12,664 bases of DNA, from assembly GCA_023428265.1 (NCBI GenBank), contig JAEYYW010000095.1, positions 1 through 12,664 of the forward strand, read 5' to 3'. This document shows, in pieces, positions 1-5,922 of this stretch (positions are counted from its first letter, which is position 1; the number at the start of each line of letters is the position of its first letter). The notes beneath the pieces are model-generated. The model ran no database searches, was not told the origin of the DNA, and saw only the letters and a program-made list of their open reading frames with translations. This DNA is from Bacillota bacterium (GTDB taxonomy: Bacteria; Bacillota; Clostridia; Christensenellales; UMGS416). The position numbers were made by a program, and so were the translations under genes.

Positions 1-15
1 TACTATAATAATTGC

Positions 16-343
16 ATGAAGGTATCGTTTGATCTGGATGATACGTTGATTTTGTCAGGGCAATGCGGTGAGGCAGATAAGCCGAAAAATGCATTGCTCG
101 CCTTATTCGTCCGGGAGCGCCTGCGCATAGGTGCTGCCAATCTGTGTGACGAGCTGAGGAAGCAGGATTGCGAGGTATGTGTTTGGGATCCACCTGCATA
201 TTGACGATGACGTCACTGTGCGGCAGAACGGGGTGCAGCACGGGTTCCGGGTGCTGATCATCGATCGGGACGATCATGAATGGGCGGGGAAAGTCCTTCA
301 GGAGGCGCTGCGCGTCAAAGCCCTTCTGAAAGCCAAAATCTGA
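16..343 (+). pseudogene. Broken HAD-superfamily phosphatase gene (internal deletion plus frameshift)
   Basis: The first part (from the ATG at 16 to the stop at 202-204) begins MKVSFDLDDTL, which carries HAD motif I (DxDxT: Asp6, Asp8 and Thr10, with Asp6 the expected nucleophile). It ends abruptly after a stretch reading CDELRKQDCEV. From about 182 the next frame carries the natural C-terminal part: GIHLHIDDDVTVRQNG, then HGFRVLIIDRDDHEWAGKVL, ending at the TGA at 341-343. The HIDDD stretch is the acidic HAD motif IV. In intact relatives a central block carrying the motif II/III region joins these halves; here it is missing and the frame changes at the junction (about 178-190). Motifs I and IV therefore survive in different frames and no active enzyme is expected. 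The first frame is open to the left edge, so a start further upstream is possible, and no ribosome-binding site is visible in the 15 available bases. HAD membership is clear; the substrate is unknown. Confidence 0.75.
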
Positions 344-386
344 ACACACATTTTTCTGGTTAATTCAATAATTTCAAAATTAACGT

Positions 387-415
387 TTGACACTTTCGGG
401 CAGAATTGTTATACT
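387..415 (+). promoter_or_regulatory. Strong sigma-70/sigma-A promoter of the rplJ-rplL operon
   Basis: A perfect -35 box TTGACA (387-392) is separated by 17 bases from a -10 box TATACT (410-415), which predicts a transcript start near 422. This is near consensus, as expected for a highly expressed ribosomal protein operon. It gives rplJ-rplL its own promoter, separate from whatever lies to the left. Confidence 0.85.
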
Positions 416-439
416 ACTTCCGCTAAAGTTTTCAGCTAC

Positions 440-560
440 AGACAGCAGGCGCGGCTCCGCCGCTCAAAACATCAGCCTGCCGAGGTTGGGAAGCTTCCGT
501 GAAAAGAGCTTTATTCCCCTGTGCTGTTTGCTTGGCACAGGGGTTTGTCGTTGCCCCTGA
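440..560 (+). ncRNA. Ribosomal protein L10 leader (autoregulatory mRNA structure)
   Basis: The untranslated region before rplJ contains the usual L10-leader layout. An outer helix pairs GCAGGC (445-450) with GCCTGC (475-480). It encloses a small hairpin pairing 451-455 with 459-463 and an unpaired A-rich strand at 464-474, and is followed by CGAGG (481-485). In characterised Firmicutes this kinked element binds the L10(L12)4 complex and lowers expression when the proteins are in excess. Downstream, CCCCTGTGC (516-524) pairs perfectly with GCACAGGGG (535-543), followed by a T-containing run (544-553) that resembles a weak attenuator. Family assignment rests on the sequence pattern and the position directly upstream of rplJ. 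Confidence 0.8.
516..550 (+). terminator. Possible attenuator hairpin in the rplJ leader
   Basis: A perfect 9-bp stem (516-524 with 535-543) with a 10-base loop is followed by TTTGTCG. The U tract is poor for an intrinsic terminator, so this may be an attenuator or only a structural part of the leader. The right arm can also pair with CCCCTG at 554-559, giving an alternative hairpin next to the ribosome-binding site (571-576). Confidence 0.5.
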
Positions 561-588
561 GCAAGGGACAAGGAGGTGAAACACAACA

Positions 589-1131
589 ATGTCAGCCAAC
601 AAGGATGCCAAGGTTTTGGAAGTCGCCGAAATCAAGCAGAAGCTCGATCGTTCCAGCGGTGTGGTTCTGGTGGAATACCAGGGCATGAACGTGCTGGAAG
701 TGACCGACCTGCGCAACCAGCTGCGCAAAGCTGGTGTGGAATATCGCGTGCTGAAAAACACGCTGGTGAACCGCGCCGCCAACGAGCTGGAGATCTCCGG
801 TCTGGAGCCCTTCCTGAAGGGGTCCACTGCGGTGGCCTTCGGTTTTGAAGACCCGACGCAGCCGGCAAAAATCCTCACCGACTACATGAAGAAGAACGAG
901 AAGACCAACAAGCTGAAGATCAAGTGCGGCCTGGTGGATAAGAAGCTCGTTCAGGCCAAGGATGTGGAAGCCCTGGCCAAGATCCCGGCCAAGGAAGTGC
1001 TGGTGGCCAAGCTGCTCGGCACGCTGAACGCCCCGATCGCCAACTTCGTGGGTGTGCTCAATGGTCCGGCTCGCGCTCTCGTGTGCGCGCTGAACGCCAT
1101 CAAGGAGCAGAAGGAACAGCAAAGCGCCTGA
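589..1131 (+). CDS. rplJ: 50S ribosomal protein L10
   Basis: This 180-residue protein forms the base of the ribosomal L7/L12 stalk. It binds 23S rRNA through its N-terminal domain and L7/L12 dimers through its C-terminal helix. Family features are the N-terminal segment VLEVAEIKQKL, the central YRVLKNTLVNRAA (the conserved rRNA-binding K-N-T region) and a helical tail ending KEQKEQQSA. The ATG at 589 is preceded by an AAGGAGGTG ribosome-binding site (570-578) at good spacing. The length is normal for Firmicutes. It is preceded by an L10 leader, so autogenous control is likely, and is followed after 49 bases by rplL in the conserved order. The identification is secure. Confidence 0.97.
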   Translation: MSANKDAKVLEVAEIKQKLDRSSGVVLVEYQGMNVLEVTDLRNQLRKAGVEYRVLKNTLVNRAANELEISGLEPFLKGSTAVAFGFEDPTQPAKILTDYMKKNEKTNKLKIKCGLVDKKLVQAKDVEALAKIPAKEVLVAKLLGTLNAPIANFVGVLNGPARALVCALNAIKEQKEQQSA

Positions 1132-1180
1132 TTGCGCGCAACAGAAACTCAAACAGAAAGAAAATGGAGGAGTCATTATC

Positions 1181-1558
1181 ATGACCAAGCAGGAAATCAT
1201 CGAAGCCATCAAGCAAATGAACGTTCTCGAGCTCTCCGAAATGGTGAAGGACCTTGAGGAAATCTTTGGCGTGAGCGCCGCCGCCCCCGTGGCCGTGGCC
1301 GCTGCCCCCGCCGCCGCTGCCGCCCCCGCCGAGGCTGCCGAGGAGCAGACCGAGTTCGACGTGATTCTCGAGTCCGCCGGCGCTGAGAAGATCAAGGTCA
1401 TCAAGGTCATCCGCGAAATCACCAGCCTGGGCCTCAAGGAAGCCAAGGACCTGGTGGACGGCGCTCCCAGCACCGTCAAGACCGCCATCCCGAAGGCCGA
1501 AGCCGAGAGCATCAAGGCCAAGCTCGTCGAAGTCGGCGCCGCGATCAAGATCAAGTAA
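1181..1558 (+). CDS. rplL: 50S ribosomal protein L7/L12
   Basis: This 125-residue acidic stalk protein recruits and stimulates the translational GTPases. An N-terminal dimerisation domain (about 1-31) is followed by an Ala/Pro-rich flexible hinge (about 32-54) and a C-terminal domain (about 55-125). The last contains the highly conserved helical region around KVIREITSLGLKEAKDLV, which contacts elongation factors. A GGAGGAG site at 1166-1172 sits 8 bases before the ATG. The hinge is encoded by a GCC-rich low-complexity stretch. A strong terminator follows 15 bases after the stop codon, so rpoB is not part of this operon. The identification is secure. Confidence 0.97.
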   Translation: MTKQEIIEAIKQMNVLELSEMVKDLEEIFGVSAAAPVAVAAAPAAAAAPAEAAEEQTEFDVILESAGAEKIKVIKVIREITSLGLKEAKDLVDGAPSTVKTAIPKAEAESIKAKLVEVGAAIKIK

Positions 1559-1573
1559 GATTTCTAACACCCA

Positions 1574-1608
1574 ATCCTCTTTCCCGCAAAGGGAAAGGGG
1601 ATTTTTTT
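1574..1608 (+). terminator. Intrinsic terminator after rplL
   Basis: A 12-bp stem pairs 1574-1585 with 1591-1602 (one G-T wobble) around a 5-base loop. A run of seven T residues (1602-1608) follows. This is a textbook rho-independent terminator closing the rplJ-rplL unit. Confidence 0.93.
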
Positions 1609-1670
1609 ATGTAGGACAACGGCATTCTGACACAAATCAGATCCTTGGAAAAGGGTATGAATGTGTTTTA

Positions 1671-1698
1671 TTGACAAGAATACTAATTCATGTATACT
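1671..1698 (+). promoter_or_regulatory. Promoter of the PASTA lipoprotein gene
   Basis: TTGACA (1671-1676) and TATACT (1693-1698) are separated by 16 bases, predicting a start near 1705 and an approximately 43-base leader before the ATG at 1748. Both boxes match the consensus well. Confidence 0.75.
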
Positions 1699-1747
1699 GA
1701 AACTACTTTTCACTACCATAAAATAGGATTTCTTCGGGGTTGGCTTT

Positions 1748-2731
1748 ATGAATAAACTGTTGATCATCATCATGGTGTTTCTTGTTCTTGTAGGCATGAT
1801 TGGCTGCCAGACAAATAATCAAGAGTCATTCACAAGGTCGCCTATATCTGACATATCAAAAACAAAAGAGACTCAACAGACTAATACGCCAGTTGTGAGT
1901 TCGCCGACAGCTGATCTCACAACAAGCAATACGATGGCCTCTGCGGCGCCAAGCGTTGCCGATACCACGCAGCCAATCAATACCCCCGATAAAACGGATA
2001 CCCCTTCAATTTCAAATACCAAAAGCCCAACCGCTGAGCCAAGCAAAAGCACATTGAATACAACACCGCCCACGATCCAGCCGGATGACCGTGTTGTTGT
2101 GCCCAACGTAGTCGGCCAAAATGAAGGCAAAGCACTGGAATTGATGAAAAAGGCAGGCGTTACCGTCAGGGTGGTGTACGAGTTTCATGATCGGCATGAC
2201 AAAGGTTATGTTTATGATCAAGAGTATCCGGCAGGGTATAAAATCAATCCGGAAGTATCAATTTTTATATGGGTGAGCAAGGGCCTGATAAATCCGATTG
2301 TGCCCAATGTAATTGGAATGGAGTATACAAAGGCGAAGAATAAATTATTGAGTGTTTGTGATACCTGGAATATCAATATAGCCCGGGAGTTTAGCAACAG
2401 TCCTAAAGACACTGTCATCAAAATGAACGTCGAAGTAGGCGGCGGATACTCAAGGAATTCCAATATTTGGTTGTATGTAAGCGATGGACCTGAAGTGTTC
2501 ATTGAGGTACCGAACGTTGTCGGGGAAAATTATCAGACCGCAAAAAGCATGATTGAGAAGCTAGGCCTGCGTGTAAGGCTAGAGTTTACTAGTAGCAACA
2601 GCGCGGAGAAGGACAAGGTGATCAACCAATCGCCAAGTGGAGGACGCAGGATATCTGAACGAAGTAAGGATTCCGTCACTGTAACGCTGGTCGTCAGTAC
2701 GGGGCCGAAACCGGAAACCGAATCGCCTTGA
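1748..2731 (+). CDS. Lipoprotein with three PASTA domains
   Basis: This 327-residue protein is predicted to be exported and lipid-anchored. It starts with a short basic N-terminus and a hydrophobic stretch ending VGMIGC, with Cys20 as the probable lipidated residue; Met at -3 of the lipobox is less usual. A Ser/Thr/Pro-rich linker (about 21-114) leads to three PASTA repeats at about 115-180, 181-248 and 250-320. Each opens with a VPNVVG or VPNVIG motif and ends in a beta-strand followed by SxG or SDGP. PASTA domains elsewhere bind uncrosslinked peptidoglycan or mediate contacts in PknB-type kinases and penicillin-binding proteins, but no kinase or transpeptidase domain is present here. The gene is visibly AT-richer than its neighbours, has a poor ribosome-binding site, and has its own promoter and terminator, which fits an independently acquired unit. 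The role is inferred to be cell-wall sensing or binding. Confidence 0.88.
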   Translation: MNKLLIIIMVFLVLVGMIGCQTNNQESFTRSPISDISKTKETQQTNTPVVSSPTADLTTSNTMASAAPSVADTTQPINTPDKTDTPSISNTKSPTAEPSKSTLNTTPPTIQPDDRVVVPNVVGQNEGKALELMKKAGVTVRVVYEFHDRHDKGYVYDQEYPAGYKINPEVSIFIWVSKGLINPIVPNVIGMEYTKAKNKLLSVCDTWNINIAREFSNSPKDTVIKMNVEVGGGYSRNSNIWLYVSDGPEVFIEVPNVVGENYQTAKSMIEKLGLRVRLEFTSSNSAEKDKVINQSPSGGRRISERSKDSVTVTLVVSTGPKPETESP

Positions 2732-2742
2732 ATATGGATCAT

Positions 2743-2775
2743 AAGAAAGCGTTCTGGCTATGAACGCTTTTCTTT
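2743..2775 (+). terminator. Terminator after the PASTA lipoprotein gene
   Basis: AAAGCGTTC (2746-2754) pairs with GAACGCTTT (2762-2770) around a 7-base loop. An A-rich left flank and T-rich right flank (to about 2775) complete a probable intrinsic terminator, 12 bases after the stop codon. Confidence 0.8.
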
Positions 2776-2785
2776 GTTCGCATGA

Positions 2786-2814
2786 TTGGCTAAATGGGCA
2801 TTTCCTGCTAGAAT
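2786..2814 (+). promoter_or_regulatory. Extended -10 promoter before the GNAT-pyrE gene set
   Basis: TTGGCT (2786-2791) lies 17 bases before TAGAAT (2809-2814), and TG at 2806-2807 gives an extended -10 (TGCTAGAAT). The predicted start near 2821 is just upstream of the ribosome-binding site at 2827-2832. It lies after the preceding terminator, as expected for the promoter of a new transcription unit. Confidence 0.65.
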
Positions 2815-2838
2815 AACTCAAAGCGCAGGAGGTGCGTC

Positions 2839-3408
2839 ATGATCCAGCTTCAAACCGACCGACTCATCATCCGTGACCACCTGCCGGAAGACCTGCAGGC
2901 GATGCACAGCCTGCTTTCCAACCCGGTGGCGATGCATTATCTGCAGGATATCCGCACCTGCACGCCGGATGCTACCGCGTTGAACCTGGAAACAGCGCTG
3001 GCCGAAAACAACAGGCTGGATCGCGAGCTGTTCTTTTTCGCCATCATCGACCGGCAAACCGGGGCCTATATCGGCGAGATTGGCTACACCGTCAAGGTTC
3101 GGACACCGGAAGGCTCCATCGTGGGCCTGGGGTATTTCATCAAGCCCGAATACTGGGGCAGGGGGATTACAACGGAAGCAGCCAAAGCGGTGCTGCGCTA
3201 TGCCTTCGAGGAAGGCGGCGTTGTTAAGGTGGAATCCGGCTGCCTGCGCGACAACGGTGCATCGCAGGCCGTGATGATCAAACTGGGCATGATGAAGGAG
3301 GCGGACTTGCGCAAGCATGTTTGGCATGACGGCGCGCTCCGCGACCGGGTGGAGTACGGGATGCTGAAGGAAGACTGGGAGTGTCTGTGCATCACAACAA
3401 AGCAATAA
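2839..3408 (+). CDS. GNAT-family N-acetyltransferase (RimJ/RimL-like)
   Basis: This 189-residue protein probably transfers an acetyl group from acetyl-CoA to an amine. It opens with TDRLIIRDHLPEDL, typical of the RimJ/RimL-type branch. The acetyl-CoA pyrophosphate-binding loop is GLGYFIKPEYWGRGITTEA (about 96-114, with the WGRGIT core). The late motif around N138-S142 to KLGM (148-151) matches this family. A strong AGGAGG site (2827-2832) lies 6 bases before the ATG. It is the first gene of a tandem set with pyrE, a methyltransferase and a second GNAT gene. The substrate cannot be deduced; the family covers ribosomal protein N-termini, small amines and antibiotics. Confidence 0.88.
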   Translation: MIQLQTDRLIIRDHLPEDLQAMHSLLSNPVAMHYLQDIRTCTPDATALNLETALAENNRLDRELFFFAIIDRQTGAYIGEIGYTVKVRTPEGSIVGLGYFIKPEYWGRGITTEAAKAVLRYAFEEGGVVKVESGCLRDNGASQAVMIKLGMMKEADLRKHVWHDGALRDRVEYGMLKEDWECLCITTKQ

Positions 3409-3461
3409 TGCTCCGGCCCATTCATACGCACAACAATTTTTTGTATATCAGGAGGTCCGCC

Positions 3462-3992
3462 ATGGAAAGAACAGAACTGGCAAAGAGCATCTACGACGCG
3501 TCGCACCTCACTGGCAGATTCCTTCTGCGAAGCGGCCAATATTCCAGCGAATACTTTGACAAATATCTGTTTGAGGCAGCACCGGCACTTCTCCGCGAGA
3601 TTGCACGCCACATGGAGGCGTTGATCCCGGCGGGCTCCGAAGTGCTTGCGGGGCTCGAGATGGGCGGCATCCCGGTGGCAACGGCTCTTTCGCTCAACAC
3701 CGGCCTCCGCGCTTGCTTTGTGCGCAAGAAGGCCAAGGAATATGGCACCTGCAAGCTGGCGGAAGGCGCGGCGGTAGAGGGCAAAAAGCTGTGCATCGTG
3801 GAAGACGTGGTCACCACCGGCGGAGCGATTCTGGACGCAGTGCGAGAGTTGCGCAAAGCGGGAGCGGTCGTTGAGCACGTGATCTGCGTGATAGAGCGTG
3901 ACCGCAAAGGCAGGGAAAATCTGAAAGCCGAAGGGCTGGAGCTGATTCCGCTGTTTACGATGGAAGAACTGAAAGAGGCGGGCCAGGCCTAA
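3462..3992 (+). CDS. pyrE: Orotate phosphoribosyltransferase
   Basis: This enzyme makes orotidine 5'-phosphate from orotate and PRPP in de novo pyrimidine synthesis. The 176-residue product has the N-terminal orotate phosphoribosyltransferase signature LLRSGQYSSEYFDKY (about 21-35). It also has the catalytic-loop region FVRKKAKEYGT (86-96) and the PRPP-binding motif CIVEDVVTTGGA (111-122). I chose the ATG at 3462 because an AGGAGG site (3450-3455) lies 6 bases upstream and the family N-terminus aligns there. An ATG at 3381 in the same frame would overlap the preceding gene and lacks a site. The length fits the short form of the family. No other pyrimidine genes are nearby, so a salvage-type or related phosphoribosyltransferase is a less likely alternative. 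It is followed after 13 bases by a methyltransferase gene. Confidence 0.9.
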   Translation: MERTELAKSIYDASHLTGRFLLRSGQYSSEYFDKYLFEAAPALLREIARHMEALIPAGSEVLAGLEMGGIPVATALSLNTGLRACFVRKKAKEYGTCKLAEGAAVEGKKLCIVEDVVTTGGAILDAVRELRKAGAVVEHVICVIERDRKGRENLKAEGLELIPLFTMEELKEAGQA

Positions 3993-4005
3993 GCAGAGGT
4001 GTGCG

Positions 4006-4590
4006 ATGGGCATTCGTGAGCAGCTTATGGTGTGGGAGCGGGAAGACGGACCCGCGCTGTTTCGGGCAATGGGCGTGACAGCCGGCTCTGTCGTTGTGGA
4101 CTTCGGAGCCGGGCAGGGTCACTTTGCCGTGGCCGCTGCCTGCGCCGTCGGAAGCGAAGGCAGGGTGCTTGCGCTGGACCGCGACGGGCAGTCCGTGGAT
4201 GCGCTGCGCCTTCGCGCGGCCTCTGAGGGCAACTCTTGCCTTGAACCTGTGCTCACCGATGGGTCCGTGAAGATCAACCTTCCTGATGGGTCTGTCGATT
4301 TTGTTATGGTTTACGACATTATCCACATGCTGGGGCTTAACCGCGCTGCGCTGATCGCCGAAGCCCGGCGGGTGTTGAAGCCCGGCGGTGTGCTCTCGGT
4401 GCTGCCCTTCCATATGAACGCCGATCAAAAACAAGTGTTAACGTGCCAGATCCTTGACGAAGGCTTTGACGGGCCCAGGCTCTTTGCCGGCGGGATCCAC
4501 TGCGGCATGCTGCATCAAGCCATGGGGAGCCCGGACGCTGATTTTGACGCGGTGGAGCGGGGAGATATCTGCAACTTTACTAAATGCTGA
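4006..4590 (+). CDS. Small class I SAM-dependent methyltransferase
   Basis: This 194-residue protein has the Rossmann-type methyltransferase fold. Motif I is VVVDFGAGQG (29-38), the acidic end of strand beta-2 is LALDRD (55-60), and the post-motif region is NLPDGSVDFVMVYDIIHML (about 91-109). It resembles the Methyltransf_11/25/31-type group that acts on small molecules. An RRVLKPGGVL segment (121-130) is the usual motif after beta-5. The substrate is not recognisable. Its AGAGGTG site (3995-4001) overlaps the end region of pyrE and the ATG lies 13 bases after the pyrE stop, so the two are almost certainly cotranscribed. Confidence 0.87.
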   Translation: MGIREQLMVWEREDGPALFRAMGVTAGSVVVDFGAGQGHFAVAAACAVGSEGRVLALDRDGQSVDALRLRAASEGNSCLEPVLTDGSVKINLPDGSVDFVMVYDIIHMLGLNRAALIAEARRVLKPGGVLSVLPFHMNADQKQVLTCQILDEGFDGPRLFAGGIHCGMLHQAMGSPDADFDAVERGDICNFTKC

Positions 4591-4612
4591 TTGTAACAAA
4601 CGGGAGGTAGCC

Positions 4613-5185
4613 ATGACGGAGAAGGAGCCGATTCCCTATATCTCGCTCGTGATGCGCCATGACAACCTTCTGCCTGCACCGGTCCCGCCGCTGCCGCAGG
4701 GGTATTCGATCCGCCTGTTTCGCCCCGGTGAGGAGCTTGCCTGGGCCGATATCGTCACCGATGCCGGAGAATTCCAGACAACCGGGGAGGCGCTCAGCTA
4801 TTTTACGGAGCATTTTTCAGGTTGTTTCGAGCAACTCGCCGACCGCTGCCTCTTTCTGGTGGACGCTGCCGGAAAGCCTGTGGGCACAGCCACAGGCTGG
4901 TTTGCGGAAGGTGCCCCCTCAGTTGGCCGGCTGCACTGGGTGGTCATTGCCAAAGCCCACCAAGGCCGCCGGCTCTGCAAGCCCCTTGTGGTTGCGGCAA
5001 TGAACCGCATGGCGGCTCTGGGCCACAAAACAGGGATTCTCACAACGCAGCCGAAAAGTTGGAAGGGCATCAAGGTGTATGCAGGGTGCGGTTGGGTGCC
5101 GGATCGCGACAGCTCCGACGAAGCCCGCAGGGGCTGGGAGATTACGGAAGATCTGGCAGGGCCATTGCCCGGCAGCTGCCGTTAA
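4613..5185 (+). CDS. GNAT-family N-acetyltransferase
   Basis: This 190-residue protein carries an acetyl-CoA-binding motif A in the segment LHWVVIAKAHQGRRLCKPLV (about 107-126), where HQGRRLCK replaces the usual R/Q-x-x-G-x-G/A loop. A later GILTTQPKSWKGIKVYAGCGW segment (about 141-161) corresponds to the C-terminal tyrosine/GxxY region. I chose the ATG at 4613 because a GGGAGG site (4602-4607) sits directly upstream. The frame is open further back to 4454, but that part lies within the methyltransferase gene. It is unrelated in detail to the GNAT gene at 2839. Its stop TAA (5183-5185) overlaps by two bases the stop of the convergent regulator gene, so there is no room for a terminator between them. 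The substrate is unknown. Confidence 0.82.
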   Translation: MTEKEPIPYISLVMRHDNLLPAPVPPLPQGYSIRLFRPGEELAWADIVTDAGEFQTTGEALSYFTEHFSGCFEQLADRCLFLVDAAGKPVGTATGWFAEGAPSVGRLHWVVIAKAHQGRRLCKPLVVAAMNRMAALGHKTGILTTQPKSWKGIKVYAGCGWVPDRDSSDEARRGWEITEDLAGPLPGSCR

Positions 5186-5877
5186 TTATCAGCGGCACTC
5201 TTCAATTGATTGATTTCTTTGATTTTGACCGTTGCCATATGAAAATCAATGATCCCCTCATCGCGCATCCGGCCCATTTCCCGCGACATTGACGGGCGTG
5301 AGACACCCAGAAAGTCCGCCAGCTCGTTGCGGCTCATCGGCATTGTGAAGGTGGTTGAGCCGGAGTGCCTGGCCTGCTCCAGAAAATAGGCGGCCAGCTT
5401 GCCCCGCATTGATTTCATCGCCAGGTATTCCACCTTTTTGTTGAGCGCCAGCGCTTTTTCTGCCAGGATCCGCAGCATGTTTTCTACAATCTGCATATGC
5501 CAGTGGCATGATTTGGAGCATTGCCCGGCGATCTTCTCCACCGGCAGAAAGATTGCTGCCGATGGTTCCTGTGCGATCACGGTGGCCGGCCACATGGGGT
5601 TTTCCGACCATGCCGCCATTTCGCCAAACAGGCTGCCTGGGTGCACCACTGTCATGATGATGCGGTCTCCGGCGGCGTTTTCCTTCACCACCACCGCTTC
5701 CCCGGACAGGATGCACCCCACACCGGCCAGCGGGCTGCCTTCCATGGCGATGATCTCGCTTCTGTCATATTCCTCTATCTTGGGGCCCAGGCAAACCAAA
5801 AAAGCGGCCAGTTCCTCGCGGTTGATCCCGCGAAACAGCGGTGTCTTCATCAGCGCGCCAATGTGTTCCGCTTTCAT
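5182..5877 (-). CDS. Crp/Fnr-family transcriptional regulator, HcpR-like by context
   Basis: This 231-residue protein has an N-terminal cyclic-nucleotide-binding-type beta-roll (about 12-118, with the GSLFGEMAAW turn at 81-90). A long dimerisation helix (about 125-155) and a winged helix-turn-helix follow, with SRNELADFLGVSRPSMSRE at 182-200. Recognition-helix residues are R194-P195-S196 where Crp has R-E-T, so it should not read a classic TGTGA half-site. Cysteines are C29, C55, C120 and C124; CSKSCHWH (120-127) before the dimer helix is a pattern common in clostridial members. The start is supported by a GAGGAG site upstream (complement of 5881-5887). It is divergent from hcp, with a shared palindrome between them. 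HcpR regulators of nitrosative stress in anaerobes belong to this family, so hcp control is inferred from neighbourhood and operator position. Confidence 0.85.
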   Translation of the reverse strand: MKAEHIGALMKTPLFRGINREELAAFLVCLGPKIEEYDRSEIIAMEGSPLAGVGCILSGEAVVVKENAAGDRIIMTVVHPGSLFGEMAAWSENPMWPATVIAQEPSAAIFLPVEKIAGQCSKSCHWHMQIVENMLRILAEKALALNKKVEYLAMKSMRGKLAAYFLEQARHSGSTTFTMPMSRNELADFLGVSRPSMSREMGRMRDEGIIDFHMATVKIKEINQLKSAADN

Positions 5878-5893
5878 GCTTCTCCTCGCAGAT

Positions 5894-5907
5894 GTAGCTT
5901 AAGCTAC
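5894..5907. promoter_or_regulatory. Perfect 14-bp palindromic operator, probable Crp/Fnr-family site
   Basis: GTAGCTTAAGCTAC is a perfect palindrome with the 5-4-5 half-site geometry of Fnr-family operators. Its centre (between 5900 and 5901) lies 41.5 bases upstream of the predicted hcp start at A5942, the class II activator position. It also lies just downstream of the predicted regulator start, where binding would repress. Binding by the adjacent regulator is inferred. Confidence 0.75.
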
Positions 5908-5922
5908 CGATTTGATGTTTGA

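Noticed and set aside
1275..1345. GCC-rich repeat that could be read as a repeat expansion
   Set aside because: It encodes the normal Ala/Pro-rich hinge of ribosomal protein L7/L12.
592..1554. A 320-codon open frame on the minus strand across rplJ and rplL
   Set aside because: It lies antisense to two certain ribosomal protein genes, has no ribosome-binding site or family features, and reflects the GC-rich third-position pattern of the real genes.
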